Assembly (NCBI GenBank): GCA_002928515.1
Contig: PERI01000001.1
Coordinates: 1-64,000, forward strand
Direction: 5' to 3'
Length of the DNA: 64,000 nucleotides
DNA from: Hyphomicrobium sp.
GTDB taxonomy: Bacteria > Pseudomonadota > Alphaproteobacteria > Rhizobiales > Hyphomicrobiaceae
Below, piece after piece: positions 35,167 through 43,568 of this stretch (its first letter is position 1; the number at the start of each line of letters is the position of its first letter). Position numbers and translations under genes: made by a program. Under the pieces are notes generated by a model. It did no database searches. It was not told the origin of the DNA and worked only from the letters and a program-made list of their open reading frames with translations.

Positions 35167-36333
35167 TCAATGCTTAATGCGTATGCTTGGCTCAAGCACA
35201 CGCTTGTAAACTTCGAGTGTTTTGCTTGTTAGCTGGTCTAGGGTAAAGCGGGCGCGAACGTGCGAAGACCCGCGTGCGCCACATGCTTTTCGTTCCGCTG
35301 GCGTCCAAGACAGCATCGTTTCGATGGCATCAGCGACCGCTTGAGGGTTGGCAAAAGGAACGCGAAGTCCTGATGCATTTTCTGGTGCTACATCCGGAGC
35401 GGTCAATGCCACCTCGCGACCTGGCCCGGTGTCTGAAACGATCATGGGGACGCCCATGGCTTGCGCCTCGATCGCGACGCGCGGCAATCCTTCCTGCTCA
35501 GATATATTGAGCGAAATGTCTGTGATGGCGTAAGCGGCCGCCATATCTTTGACGTGCCCGGGGAAACGCAACCAGTTCGCAACACCTAATTTTGCGGCCT
35601 GCGATTCAAGCTCTTTTTTGAAATCTGGCTTTTCGATTTCACCGGCCAATACACAAATGAATTCTTTAAATCCGCGTTGCTTCAAAATACCGAGCGCTTC
35701 GACGAGATGGTGCTGGGCTTTGCGCGGCGTGATGCGTCCAGCGAGCAGTAGCACTGGCTTTGTACCGTCAGCACCGAGTTGTTGGCGAACGGCGTCGATG
35801 CGATCTATCGTGAGCGTAACGGGATTAAAAATTTCTCCGTCAAATGCGCGATGAATGATGGCAATGCGATCTTCTGGTGTCTGATACCGCGTGCGGATCA
35901 AATGTGCCATATAATCTGAAACCGCTATCACCGTGTCGCTGCGGGCCATGACACTGTTATAGAAGTTCTTGATGCGACCGCGTTCGGAATATTCAGAATG
36001 GTAGGTTGTGACGAACGGAATTTTTGTGCTTCGTGCAGCCGACAACGCACTCCAAGCGGGCGCGCGGCTACGTGCGTGAATGATTGATACCTTCTCTCGG
36101 CGTATGATATCGGCGAGGCTGCGCGCATTTCTAAGGAGCGCAATCGGGCCTTTAGCTGCAACCGGTAACACGATGTGTTCGGCGCCTGCTTGAGCGAGTT
36201 GGGATACCAATTGACCGCCTTCTGAGACTACGATCGCTCTATGTCCTGCCTTGGTCAGAGCGGTGGCGATCTGTAAACATCCGAGTTCGGCTCCACCTGC
36301 GCGCATGCGCGGAATGACTTGCAGCACGGTCAT
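35167..36333 (-). CDS. GT4-family glycosyltransferase
   Basis: A 388-residue GT-B glycosyltransferase. The N-terminal half starts with VLQVIPRMRAGGAELGCLQIATAL, the acceptor-binding loop of the family. The C-terminal half has LLAGRITPRKAQHHLVEAL and the GT4 donor-site motif EQEGLPRVAIEAQAMGVPMIVSD. Such enzymes transfer sugars during LPS core or exopolysaccharide synthesis at the cytoplasmic face. ATG 36333 is chosen; a TTG at 36351 with a GAGAG-like site is in frame. It is divergent from the hydrolase at 36415. Confidence 0.93.
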   Translation of the reverse strand: MTVLQVIPRMRAGGAELGCLQIATALTKAGHRAIVVSEGGQLVSQLAQAGAEHIVLPVAAKGPIALLRNARSLADIIRREKVSIIHARSRAPAWSALSAARSTKIPFVTTYHSEYSERGRIKNFYNSVMARSDTVIAVSDYMAHLIRTRYQTPEDRIAIIHRAFDGEIFNPVTLTIDRIDAVRQQLGADGTKPVLLLAGRITPRKAQHHLVEALGILKQRGFKEFICVLAGEIEKPDFKKELESQAAKLGVANWLRFPGHVKDMAAAYAITDISLNISEQEGLPRVAIEAQAMGVPMIVSDTGPGREVALTAPDVAPENASGLRVPFANPQAVADAIETMLSWTPAERKACGARGSSHVRARFTLDQLTSKTLEVYKRVLEPSIRIKH

Positions 36334-36414
36334 GCGGTGGGGCACAGTCAATGCAATCTCTCAAAGCGATCTATTGGGCGCTACTGCCTATTAGCGAAGG
36401 TCTATAAAGTGGCA

Positions 36415-37200
36415 ATGCAAGAACCGCAATTCCTGAGCGTGGGACTGGGCGTAGACGCGCGCGACATTGCCTACAACCATGATGCCGCATCTACAGCTAA
36501 TCGCGTTGGCATATTTTGGTTGTCCGGGTTTATGTCTGACATGGCGTCAACCAAAGCTGCTGCTTTGGCGGATTATGCACAACGGCATGATCTGGAATGC
36601 ACGCGATTTGATTACTCAGGTCATGGTTCATCTGACGGCATATTGACCGACGGCACGATAGGGCGATGGCTCGAAGAGGCGCGCACGGTATTTACGCAAA
36701 TCACGAGCGGGCCTCAGGTCATCATCGGCTCCAGTATGGGTGGGCACATTGCGCTTCTTCTGCTCAAGAGTTTACATCGCGAAGCGTCAGAGCAAGCGAA
36801 ACGTATCAAAGGATTAATATTGATTGCGCCGGCTTGGGACATGACCGAAGAACTCATGTGGAAGAAATTTCCCGAGGCAGCGCGACGCGATATTCTCGAA
36901 CTCGGATTTCACAAACGGCCATCGGCCTATTCTGAACCTTACACCATCACGCGGAACTTGATCGAGGATGGGCGTCGGCATTTGCTCGCGCGCAAGCCGT
37001 TCGATCCAGGCTGTCCGGTTATCATTCTACAAGGTTTGCTAGATCCAGATGTGCCAGCGACACATACGCGTGAGCTTGTCCAATTTCTTCAGGGTTCAAG
37101 TATAGAATTGATTGAGATCGCGGACGGGCAACATCGGCTTTCTCGCCCGGAAGATCTGGAAAAGCTCTATGCGGCAGTCGCTAAAATTGTAGCGCTATAA
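36415..37200 (+). CDS. Alpha/beta hydrolase
   Basis: A 261-residue serine hydrolase of the ABHD10/BEM46-like group. The nucleophile elbow is GSSMGGH (Ser at about 109), the oxyanion strand is WLSGFMSDMASTKAAAL, the acid follows LQGLLDPDVP and the histidine is in DGQHRLSRPEDLE. Cytoplasmic esterase or thioesterase; substrate unknown. ATG 36415 gives the domain a normal N-terminus; the frame is open back to 36319 without a better start. It converges with a secreted-protein gene with an 11-base gap. Confidence 0.87.
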   Translation: MQEPQFLSVGLGVDARDIAYNHDAASTANRVGIFWLSGFMSDMASTKAAALADYAQRHDLECTRFDYSGHGSSDGILTDGTIGRWLEEARTVFTQITSGPQVIIGSSMGGHIALLLLKSLHREASEQAKRIKGLILIAPAWDMTEELMWKKFPEAARRDILELGFHKRPSAYSEPYTITRNLIEDGRRHLLARKPFDPGCPVIILQGLLDPDVPATHTRELVQFLQGSSIELIEIADGQHRLSRPEDLEKLYAAVAKIVAL

Positions 37201-37210
37201 TTTTATGCAC

Positions 37211-38212
37211 TTACTTATCTTCAGCGCGTGAGACGTTCATGTGTGGCAGACCTTCGACAATCGCTGTTTCGAGGGCTGCTGCGCCTGCAGATTTCGCTGT
37301 ATCTTCGGGTACAATCCACACTCGGAACGTAGAGGTCGATAACGGGTTTTCGCAGCTCAATATCTTATTGTTCGCTTTGCAACTGCGATCAACTTCAGCG
37401 CTATAGCCGTTGTGGCTTTCAAATTTATTAGGGCTGCCAAGATCTATTACTTCGACGATGGCATCTTCGGGAATAGGCACGTCCCGGAATACGCATGCTG
37501 AATGGCCCATGCAAGAATTTGCTGAGGCTGCGCGCGAATTCGTTAGCGCCTTGGTATCTTTGCGTTCGATATTGACGGCGGCGCGCTCAAATCCTGAAGA
37601 CACATGACATGTGTCGCCTAAGCAAAGGATAGGATCGGGTGTCGATTTGGTCGTGTCGAAGTTTTCGTCCATTACTAAAAGCAACGTTGCCCGTGTCGCA
37701 TTTGCCTGGACTTTAGGAACGGTGGATTTGTCTGGCGAGACTTTTTCTGCAGAATTAGGAAGCGCCGTTGGTGTTGGTGACGGCGCGTTAGATTTTGCCG
37801 GTTCAGCTGGGAGCTCATTGGCAGCATGTATGGATTTTTGATCCATATGCATCACTTGCGGCGTTCGGTTCGTCAGCGAAAACGTTTTGGTGGGTTCACC
37901 AACGCTCCTTTTTGCATCGGCGATGGGATTTACCGGCATGGGATTGGTGATCGTTTTGCGCTCTTCGGCTTCGACGCGCGCGCGACGCAGCATTTCCATT
38001 TCATAATCTAAACTTGGACGCTCAATTTTCGTTTTCGGCTGAGATGGTGCTGTCGCCTGTGCTGTCCGCGAAGGCTCTGCAAATTTCTGTGCCATAGTAT
38101 GGGCGGGATCAGGCTGAGAGTTTACAGTGTCAGCGGCTTGTGCATGAGCGACTAAGACCATTGATAGAGCCATTGTGAAACAGGTGCGGCGCAGCCTCGA
38201 TGGTGTTGACAT
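37211..38212 (-). CDS. Secreted protein, unknown function
   Basis: A 333-residue protein with a signal peptide (to about residue 27, AQA/A), a Pro/Ala/Ser/Thr-rich disordered region (30-165) and a C-terminal globular part. The latter contains six cysteines arranged in closely spaced pairs (ILCLGDTCHVS, NSCMGHSACVF, RSCKANNKILSCENP), suggesting three disulfides. I do not recognise a family. The Cys-paired module following VTLLLVMDENFD-like strands could be a C2- or beta-sandwich-like binding domain. Likely periplasmic. Confidence 0.7.
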   Translation of the reverse strand: MSTPSRLRRTCFTMALSMVLVAHAQAADTVNSQPDPAHTMAQKFAEPSRTAQATAPSQPKTKIERPSLDYEMEMLRRARVEAEERKTITNPMPVNPIADAKRSVGEPTKTFSLTNRTPQVMHMDQKSIHAANELPAEPAKSNAPSPTPTALPNSAEKVSPDKSTVPKVQANATRATLLLVMDENFDTTKSTPDPILCLGDTCHVSSGFERAAVNIERKDTKALTNSRAASANSCMGHSACVFRDVPIPEDAIVEVIDLGSPNKFESHNGYSAEVDRSCKANNKILSCENPLSTSTFRVWIVPEDTAKSAGAAALETAIVEGLPHMNVSRAEDK

Positions 38213-38343
38213 GATGTGACCTGTGCAACTCTAAGGTTTGCTGCGCCATATTCGATTTGACGTGTTGGAACAGACTTTCAGTCGTCATTCTGGCGGAATC
38301 GCGGATGTCTGATGACTGCTTCGTGAATAACCGTCTATCTGCA

Positions 38344-39213
38344 TTAGTTTTGGCGCCCTGCGATGTCTTTTAGACCTTCCCGATAAGAGGGAAATTGCAA
38401 TTGTACACCAAGCTCCGCTTTCATGCGTGCGTTCGCAATGCGCTTGTTCTCCGAATAAAAGCTTTGACCCATAGGGGATAATTTCGCAGTTGCGAAATCC
38501 AATTCAGGTGGCGGTGGAACACCGAGAAGTGACGCAGCATATGCGACGACATCTTGTGGTGGGCTTGGTTCATCATCGGTGATGTTAAAGGCCCGACCGG
38601 GCGAAGGATGGTCAACTGCAGCTTCCACCGCGCTGGCGATGTCCTGGACATGAATTCGATTGAAAACTTGACCGGGTTTAACGATGCGTCGCGCTGTGCC
38701 ATTGCGTAAGTCATCGAGTGTGCTGCGCCCAGGGCCGTAAATGCCCGGCAGGCGAAAAATCATCACGCACTTATTGGTATTGCACCCGAGTTCCAGCCAT
38801 TCGTTTTCGGCTTTTAGGCGCCGTTGTCCACGCTCGGAACCCGGACGTGGCATTGTCGTCTCATCAATCCAGCCGCCAGCGGAATCGCCATAGACGCCCA
38901 CGGTCGAAAAGTAGCCAATCCATTGGATTGAAGAGCTGCTTGCAATGTCCGAGCCGTGTACGCGCACTGCCGGGTCACCATATTCTTCAGGCGGGATTGA
39001 AAGCAGTATGTGAGTCGCCTGTGTCAGCGCGCCTGCGACATCGGGGTTTGGTCGCTTGCCGTCGAAGAGGTAGCCTCGATAGCCACGCCCATTGATTTCG
39101 GCGACTCCGGCATCCCGCGTTGCGGTGCCGGAGATCGTCCAGCCGCGCATCGCCAATCGTTGAGCGACATAGCTGGCGCAATAGCCAAAGCCAAAACAAA
39201 ATAGGTGGCTCAT
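38344..39213 (-). CDS. NAD(P)-dependent epimerase/dehydratase-like protein (YeeZ-like)
   Basis: A 289-residue short-chain dehydrogenase/reductase of the extended, atypical type. The cofactor loop is CFGFGYCASYVA (residues 5-16) in place of GxxGxxG, and an active-site-like segment YFSTVGVYGDSAGGWIDETT is present, as in YeeZ proteins. The classical YxxxK is not obvious, so catalysis is uncertain. Its ATG overlaps the queG stop (ATGA), and it probably forms an operon with gst and queG. A longer frame to 39243 is rejected in favour of the coupled start. Confidence 0.85.
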   Translation of the reverse strand: MSHLFCFGFGYCASYVAQRLAMRGWTISGTATRDAGVAEINGRGYRGYLFDGKRPNPDVAGALTQATHILLSIPPEEYGDPAVRVHGSDIASSSSIQWIGYFSTVGVYGDSAGGWIDETTMPRPGSERGQRRLKAENEWLELGCNTNKCVMIFRLPGIYGPGRSTLDDLRNGTARRIVKPGQVFNRIHVQDIASAVEAAVDHPSPGRAFNITDDEPSPPQDVVAYAASLLGVPPPPELDFATAKLSPMGQSFYSENKRIANARMKAELGVQLQFPSYREGLKDIAGRQN

Positions 39214-40361
39214 GCGATGTGTTCCTCGTAACCGACACGCCATTCGCTGGCGACGTCCTTGTCATGTTCGCGATGTTCGTGATGCTCGCGCATCATCGCG
39301 AATTCATCGCTCTCGGTCAGTTGCATTGTTGCCCATATGGCGGCTGCGCGGACCAGGGATGAGTCGTCGCTCAGCAGTCGCGTGATATCTGACAATAGAG
39401 TTTGGTCTTGTGAATTGCCTGCAGCGATGAGCGTGTTGCGCACTATGCGATTGCGTCCTGTGCGTTTGACAGGTGTGCCGGCAAAGCGTGCGCGAAATGC
39501 TTGATCGTCGAGTTCGAGAAGTTCTTTGAGGGGTGGGTTATCCGTCGCGTCGCGCGCGGCAAATTGGGCTTCGCGTGAGGCGCTGGCAAATTTGTTCCAC
39601 GGGCACACGGCCAAGCAGTCATCGCAGCCAAATACGCGGTTGCCGAGGGGTTTGCGAAACTGCCTGGGAACATGGCCCTTATGTTCGATGGTCAGATAGG
39701 CGAGACAGCGGCGTGCATCAAGTTGATAAGGCGCTGGAAACGCATCGGTTGGGCACACGTCGAGACAGCGGCGGCATGAGCCGCAGTGATCAAATTCGCC
39801 GACATCGGGTTGCAAGTCAGCCGTTGTCAGAATTGCGCCGAGGAATAGCCATGAGCCATGATCACGCGAAACGAGATTGGTGTGTTTGCCTTGCCACCCT
39901 AGGCCAGCAGTAGCCGCCAGAGGCTTTTCCATGAGCGGGGCAGTGTCCACGAAAACTTTGACTTCGGCACCGGATGCTTGTGCGAAATTCAAAGCGAGTT
40001 GTTTGATCTTGCTTTTCAGGACATCGTGATAGTCGCGACCTTTTGCGTATGCTGAAATGTTAGCGCGGTGTTTGTATTCGAGTGCCGCCATCGGATCGGA
40101 GGCCGGGGCGTAAGACAAACCAACCAATATCGCGCTGCGCGCTTGCGGCCAGAGTATCAGTGGATCGGCGCGGCGATCTGCTGAGGATGCCATCCAATCC
40201 ATGTCGCCGTGATGTCCAGCGTTGAGAAACTCGAAAAGGCGTGCGCCCGTTTGGCTTGAATTGCCAAGCCTTGTGACGCCAATAGCATCAAGACCGAGCT
40301 CCAGTGCATGGCTACTTAATAAAGCCTTCAACGATTGGGAACCTGCAGGTGATTTTGCCAT
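39210..40361 (-). CDS. queG: Epoxyqueuosine reductase
   Basis: A 383-residue iron-sulfur and cobalamin enzyme that reduces epoxyqueuosine in tRNA to queuosine, the last step of the pathway. Both 4Fe-4S sites are present (CGSCRRCLDVCPTDAF and CDDCLAVCPWNKF). The N-terminal domain carries GWQGKHTNLVSRDHGSW and a HEAT-like C-terminal region follows. The protein ends in a His/Glu-rich tail (REHHEHREHDKD) that is unusual for the family. It sits between gst and the epimerase in one operon. The other que genes are not in the window. Confidence 0.96.
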   Translation of the reverse strand: MAKSPAGSQSLKALLSSHALELGLDAIGVTRLGNSSQTGARLFEFLNAGHHGDMDWMASSADRRADPLILWPQARSAILVGLSYAPASDPMAALEYKHRANISAYAKGRDYHDVLKSKIKQLALNFAQASGAEVKVFVDTAPLMEKPLAATAGLGWQGKHTNLVSRDHGSWLFLGAILTTADLQPDVGEFDHCGSCRRCLDVCPTDAFPAPYQLDARRCLAYLTIEHKGHVPRQFRKPLGNRVFGCDDCLAVCPWNKFASASREAQFAARDATDNPPLKELLELDDQAFRARFAGTPVKRTGRNRIVRNTLIAAGNSQDQTLLSDITRLLSDDSSLVRAAAIWATMQLTESDEFAMMREHHEHREHDKDVASEWRVGYEEHIA

Positions 40362-40382
40362 CTAGCCATTCATACTTCGATC

Positions 40383-41087
40383 TCAGAAATCTAGATCTGC
40401 ATAACAGGTTGGTGGTGTCATGCCCGGCACTTTGTCAGTCAACAGTGAGCGGAAGGACGGACGTGATTTTACGCGCTGATACCATGCCTGAACACTTGGG
40501 TTATCGCGCCACGGCAATTCATCTAAATAGTCGACGGTTGAAAGTTGTGCCGCAGCGGCGAGATCGGCGAAACTTAATTCATCGCCTGCTAGCCAGCGAC
40601 GCGATTCCGAGAGATATGCGATATAGGAAAGATGGTAGCGCAAATTTGCGCGTACGGAGCGCAATACGTCGGCATCTGGTGGGGAATTTCCGGTCGGTCT
40701 CATGCGTTGGTAAACTTTTTCAAACAATAATTCGCGCGTCACTTCACGGTCGAACTTGCCATGGAACCAGTCAACAAGGCGTCGGACCTCAGCGCGATCC
40801 TCGCGATCTCCCGGAAATAACTCGGGCGCGCGTGACTGACCTAATGTCGCAGCAGGCGCTGGTCTTTCGGCGAGATATTCCGATATCGCGTACGCTCCAG
40901 CGAGACTTAATCCGTCCTCGAATTCAATAACCGGAAACTCACCGGCTGGGTTTTTCGCTAAAAAGCCTTGACGCCAATCCCATGGATTTTCATCGGATAA
41001 TATGACCTCGTGCCCAAGCTCTGCGAGCGCGAGGCGCACGGATCGCGAGCGTGGGCACAGTCGAAATTGTATGAGCCGCACAGCCAT
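40383..41087 (-). CDS. Glutathione S-transferase family protein
   Basis: A 234-residue cytosolic protein. The N-terminal thioredoxin-like domain (LIQFRLCPRSRSVRLALAEL) has Cys-Pro-Arg-Ser in the active-site position, and the cis-Pro loop is FPVIEFEDGLSLAGAYAI. The C-terminal all-helical domain is present (WLAGDELSFADLAAAAQLS). It could act in glutathione-dependent detoxification or dehalogenation; no substrate can be assigned. ATG 41087 matches the fold start. It lies 21 bases upstream of queG, so the two are probably co-transcribed. Confidence 0.92.
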   Translation of the reverse strand: MAVRLIQFRLCPRSRSVRLALAELGHEVILSDENPWDWRQGFLAKNPAGEFPVIEFEDGLSLAGAYAISEYLAERPAPAATLGQSRAPELFPGDREDRAEVRRLVDWFHGKFDREVTRELLFEKVYQRMRPTGNSPPDADVLRSVRANLRYHLSYIAYLSESRRWLAGDELSFADLAAAAQLSTVDYLDELPWRDNPSVQAWYQRVKSRPSFRSLLTDKVPGMTPPTCYADLDF

Positions 41088-41259
41088 GATTTTCACTCCG
41101 TGTTCATAGCGTTGCAATATACGGTTCGTGGCGGCAATTCGAGGGCTGTGTGGGCTAAATGCCCTAGAACCGCACGACTATGGCATCGCTGCGAATTCTG
41201 TTAACGCATCGATACATCTTGCGTCACTTTCAGCGACGTCTCAACGGGGATGGAATTTC

Positions 41260-42057
41260 ATGGAAACCTGGCATGCGATTTTGCTCGGTTTGGTCGAAGG
41301 GCTGACCGAGTATTTGCCGGTCTCCTCAACGGCACATCTATTGTTGGCTGAGCGTGCTCTTGGTGTTTCCTCTCCGGGTCGTACGTTCGAAGTCCTCATC
41401 CAGCTCGGAGCGATCCTGGCTTTATTGAGCGTTTATGCTGCCAAGCTGTGGAAGATGGTCGTCGATCTACCGAGCGATCGGCGCACGCAAATGTTTGTCT
41501 TGGCCGTCTTGGTGGCTTTCATTCCATCGGCACTGCTTGGCGCACTTGGGCACAAGATGATCAAGGAAATTCTTTTTGAATCTCCGACCATCATTTGTTT
41601 GTCGTTGATTATTGGTGGCATCATCTTGATCATCGTCGATCGGATGCAGTTCGAGCAGCGCTACCACGATGTTATGGATATTCCGCCAAGCACGGCCTTT
41701 AAAATTGGTTTGTGCCAATGCCTCGCGCTTATTCCTGGGGTGTCGCGTTCAGGCTCAACAATTGTGGGCGCTCTATTTCTAGGTGCCGACAAACGCATTG
41801 CAGCGGAGTTTTCTTTTTTCCTGGCGATCCCGACAATGGCAGGGGCATTCGCTTATGATTTATATAAGAACCATGCCATTCTAACGCCTGCGGATATGCA
41901 GAACATTGTGGTCGGGTTCATTGCGGCATTTATAGCAGGCGTCCTCGTGGTGCGTTTCGTGCTTGATTTTATTTCTGCACGAGGACTTTCGTTCTTTGGC
42001 TGGTGGCGCATTGTCGTCGGAGCCATTGGCCTGCTTGCATTTACAGGGGCCGTTTGA
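41260..42057 (+). CDS. uppP: Undecaprenyl-diphosphatase (BacA/UppP)
   Basis: A 265-residue inner-membrane enzyme that regenerates undecaprenyl phosphate, the lipid carrier for peptidoglycan and LPS, and gives bacitracin resistance. Both catalytic motifs are seen: [14 protein letters not shown] near residue 17 and [14 protein letters not shown] near 164. ATG 41260 has GGGGA upstream; the longer frame is ignored. The stop codon lies in the loop of a 9-bp hairpin (CAGGGGCCG/CGGCCCCTG, 42044-42069) that may end the transcript although it lacks a T-run. Confidence 0.97.
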   Translation: METWHAILLGLVEGLTEYLPVSSTAHLLLAERALGVSSPGRTFEVLIQLGAILALLSVYAAKLWKMVVDLPSDRRTQMFVLAVLVAFIPSALLGALGHKMIKEILFESPTIICLSLIIGGIILIIVDRMQFEQRYHDVMDIPPSTAFKIGLCQCLALIPGVSRSGSTIVGALFLGADKRIAAEFSFFLAIPTMAGAFAYDLYKNHAILTPADMQNIVVGFIAAFIAGVLVVRFVLDFISARGLSFFGWWRIVVGAIGLLAFTGAV

Positions 42058-42090
42058 TTGCGGCCCCTGCACTATTGGAAAAGCTTGCTT

Positions 42091-42555
42091 TTAAGCGGCG
42101 TGCGACGTGACAGGCGCTGTCAATACGGTGCGCAGGCTGTCTGCGTCTTTGGCTGATCGCAGTCGTTCAAGTGTGGCTGGGTCACGCACTAATCGCGAAA
42201 TGCGCGCCAAAGCTTTGAGATGGTCGCCCCCAGCATCTTCTGGTGCGAGTAGAAAAAACAATACGTCGACGGGTTCGCCATCGTGGCTATCGAATGGGAT
42301 GGCACGATCGAGCTTGGCAAAGATGCAGGTGATAGCATTGACACCCTTGAGCTTCACGTGCGGGATCGCAATTCCACGACCAAGGCTCGTTGAACTCAAG
42401 CGTTCCCGTTGTAGCAGTGCATTGAACACATCGTGTGCGCTGACCCCGGTTGCTTCGCTTGCTCGATTGGCGAGTTCTTGAAGCGCCTGCTTTTTATCGC
42501 CGGCCTTGAGGTCTGCAATAACGCCGTTCTTGGCGAGGAGATCCCCGAGATTCAT
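42091..42555 (-). CDS. ptsN: Nitrogen regulatory PTS IIA protein (EIIANtr)
   Basis: 154 residues of a PTS EIIA type-2 domain. The phosphorylated histidine is in IAIPHVKL (His65 region), with GVSAHDVFNALLQRERLSSTSLGRG before it. EIIANtr receives phosphate from NPr and regulates potassium uptake, PHB metabolism and nitrogen functions in alphaproteobacteria. It follows hpf and rpoN, the standard rpoN-hpf-ptsN block. There is a 98-base gap to hpf. Confidence 0.97.
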   Translation of the reverse strand: MNLGDLLAKNGVIADLKAGDKKQALQELANRASEATGVSAHDVFNALLQRERLSSTSLGRGIAIPHVKLKGVNAITCIFAKLDRAIPFDSHDGEPVDVLFFLLAPEDAGGDHLKALARISRLVRDPATLERLRSAKDADSLRTVLTAPVTSHAA

Positions 42556-42653
42556 GATCGTCTCATCCAGTTCATAAGTTCTTCGATGATGTATAAAAAT
42601 GCTGAGATGGCATGCCGAGCAAGTTGTTGAAGCTGATGTTCGTCAGCCGCTCC

Positions 42654-43271
42654 TTAACTCATACTCGCAGCGGAAGCGCCATTTAATTTTCCTGTTCCCG
42701 ATTGATCGGCGTCAACCCAGCCGATATGTCCATCTTGACGCCGGTACACCACATTGAGGCTGCCATGTGCTGCATTCTTGAAAATGAGAAATGGGGCTTC
42801 AGAAAGGTCAAGCTGCATAACGGCTTCGCTGACTGTTAGTTCCCCAATATTGCGCGCTGTTTCTGCAATGATGAGGGGGTGGGCATCGACGTGGTCTGAA
42901 TGGTCGGTTTCCGCTACGCTGACGACAAAATCGCGTGCATCGAAACTGCCTTTGCGGCGTGCAGATGTCGAGCCATTAGTATGGCTTTTCAGACGGCCCT
43001 TATAGCGTCGCACGCGTGTTTCTAGACGATGGACGGCTTCGTCGGCACTGGCGTATGCGTCTCCGCCTTCGCCATGGGCTTCGAGCAACAGGCCGCTTGC
43101 GAGTTTTACAGAGCAGGATGTTTTAAATAGTCCGCGTTCTTTTTCTAAGCGAACGTGGCTGTCGACGTCATGGCCTATATATTTTTGAATCACAGCGCGG
43201 ATTTTGTCGCTTGCATAGGCTTGATAGGCATCGCCAGCATCAACGTTTTTTCCAGTGACTTGAATGGTCAT
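42654..43271 (-). CDS. hpf: Ribosome hibernation promoting factor, long form
   Basis: A 205-residue long HPF: N-terminal domain (TIQVTGKNVDAGDAYQAYASDKI), then a linker of about 65 residues, then the C-terminal dimerisation domain (AVMQLDLSEAPFLIFKNAAHGSLNVVYRRQDGHIGWVD). Long HPF drives 100S ribosome dimers in stationary phase. ATG 43271 is chosen by homology. Preceded by 297 bases that separate it from rpoN and probably carry its own promoter; nothing else was recognised there. Confidence 0.96.
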   Translation of the reverse strand: MTIQVTGKNVDAGDAYQAYASDKIRAVIQKYIGHDVDSHVRLEKERGLFKTSCSVKLASGLLLEAHGEGGDAYASADEAVHRLETRVRRYKGRLKSHTNGSTSARRKGSFDARDFVVSVAETDHSDHVDAHPLIIAETARNIGELTVSEAVMQLDLSEAPFLIFKNAAHGSLNVVYRRQDGHIGWVDADQSGTGKLNGASAASMS

Positions 43272-43568
43272 GTGATTGCCTAATTGAGAGAAAGCGGTGA
43301 AAGCACCCTTTGAGGGATTACCAATCAAACATTATGATCGGTTTGTCACGGCGGTGTCGATGTTGGATATGATGGGCTCGCTTGCGATGACCAATCGATG
43401 CCATAGAGCGTCGTGTCATCTCGACCTTGGATCATATCATCGACCCTCATTCTGCCACGTACCATGTCACTAGCGTTAGGGAATATGGTGAGCGCTGTCA
43501 AATCACGGATAGCTTATGGTAGTGTAATAAAAACTATTTTTATCATAAGGTTACGAGCGAGACGGTTG

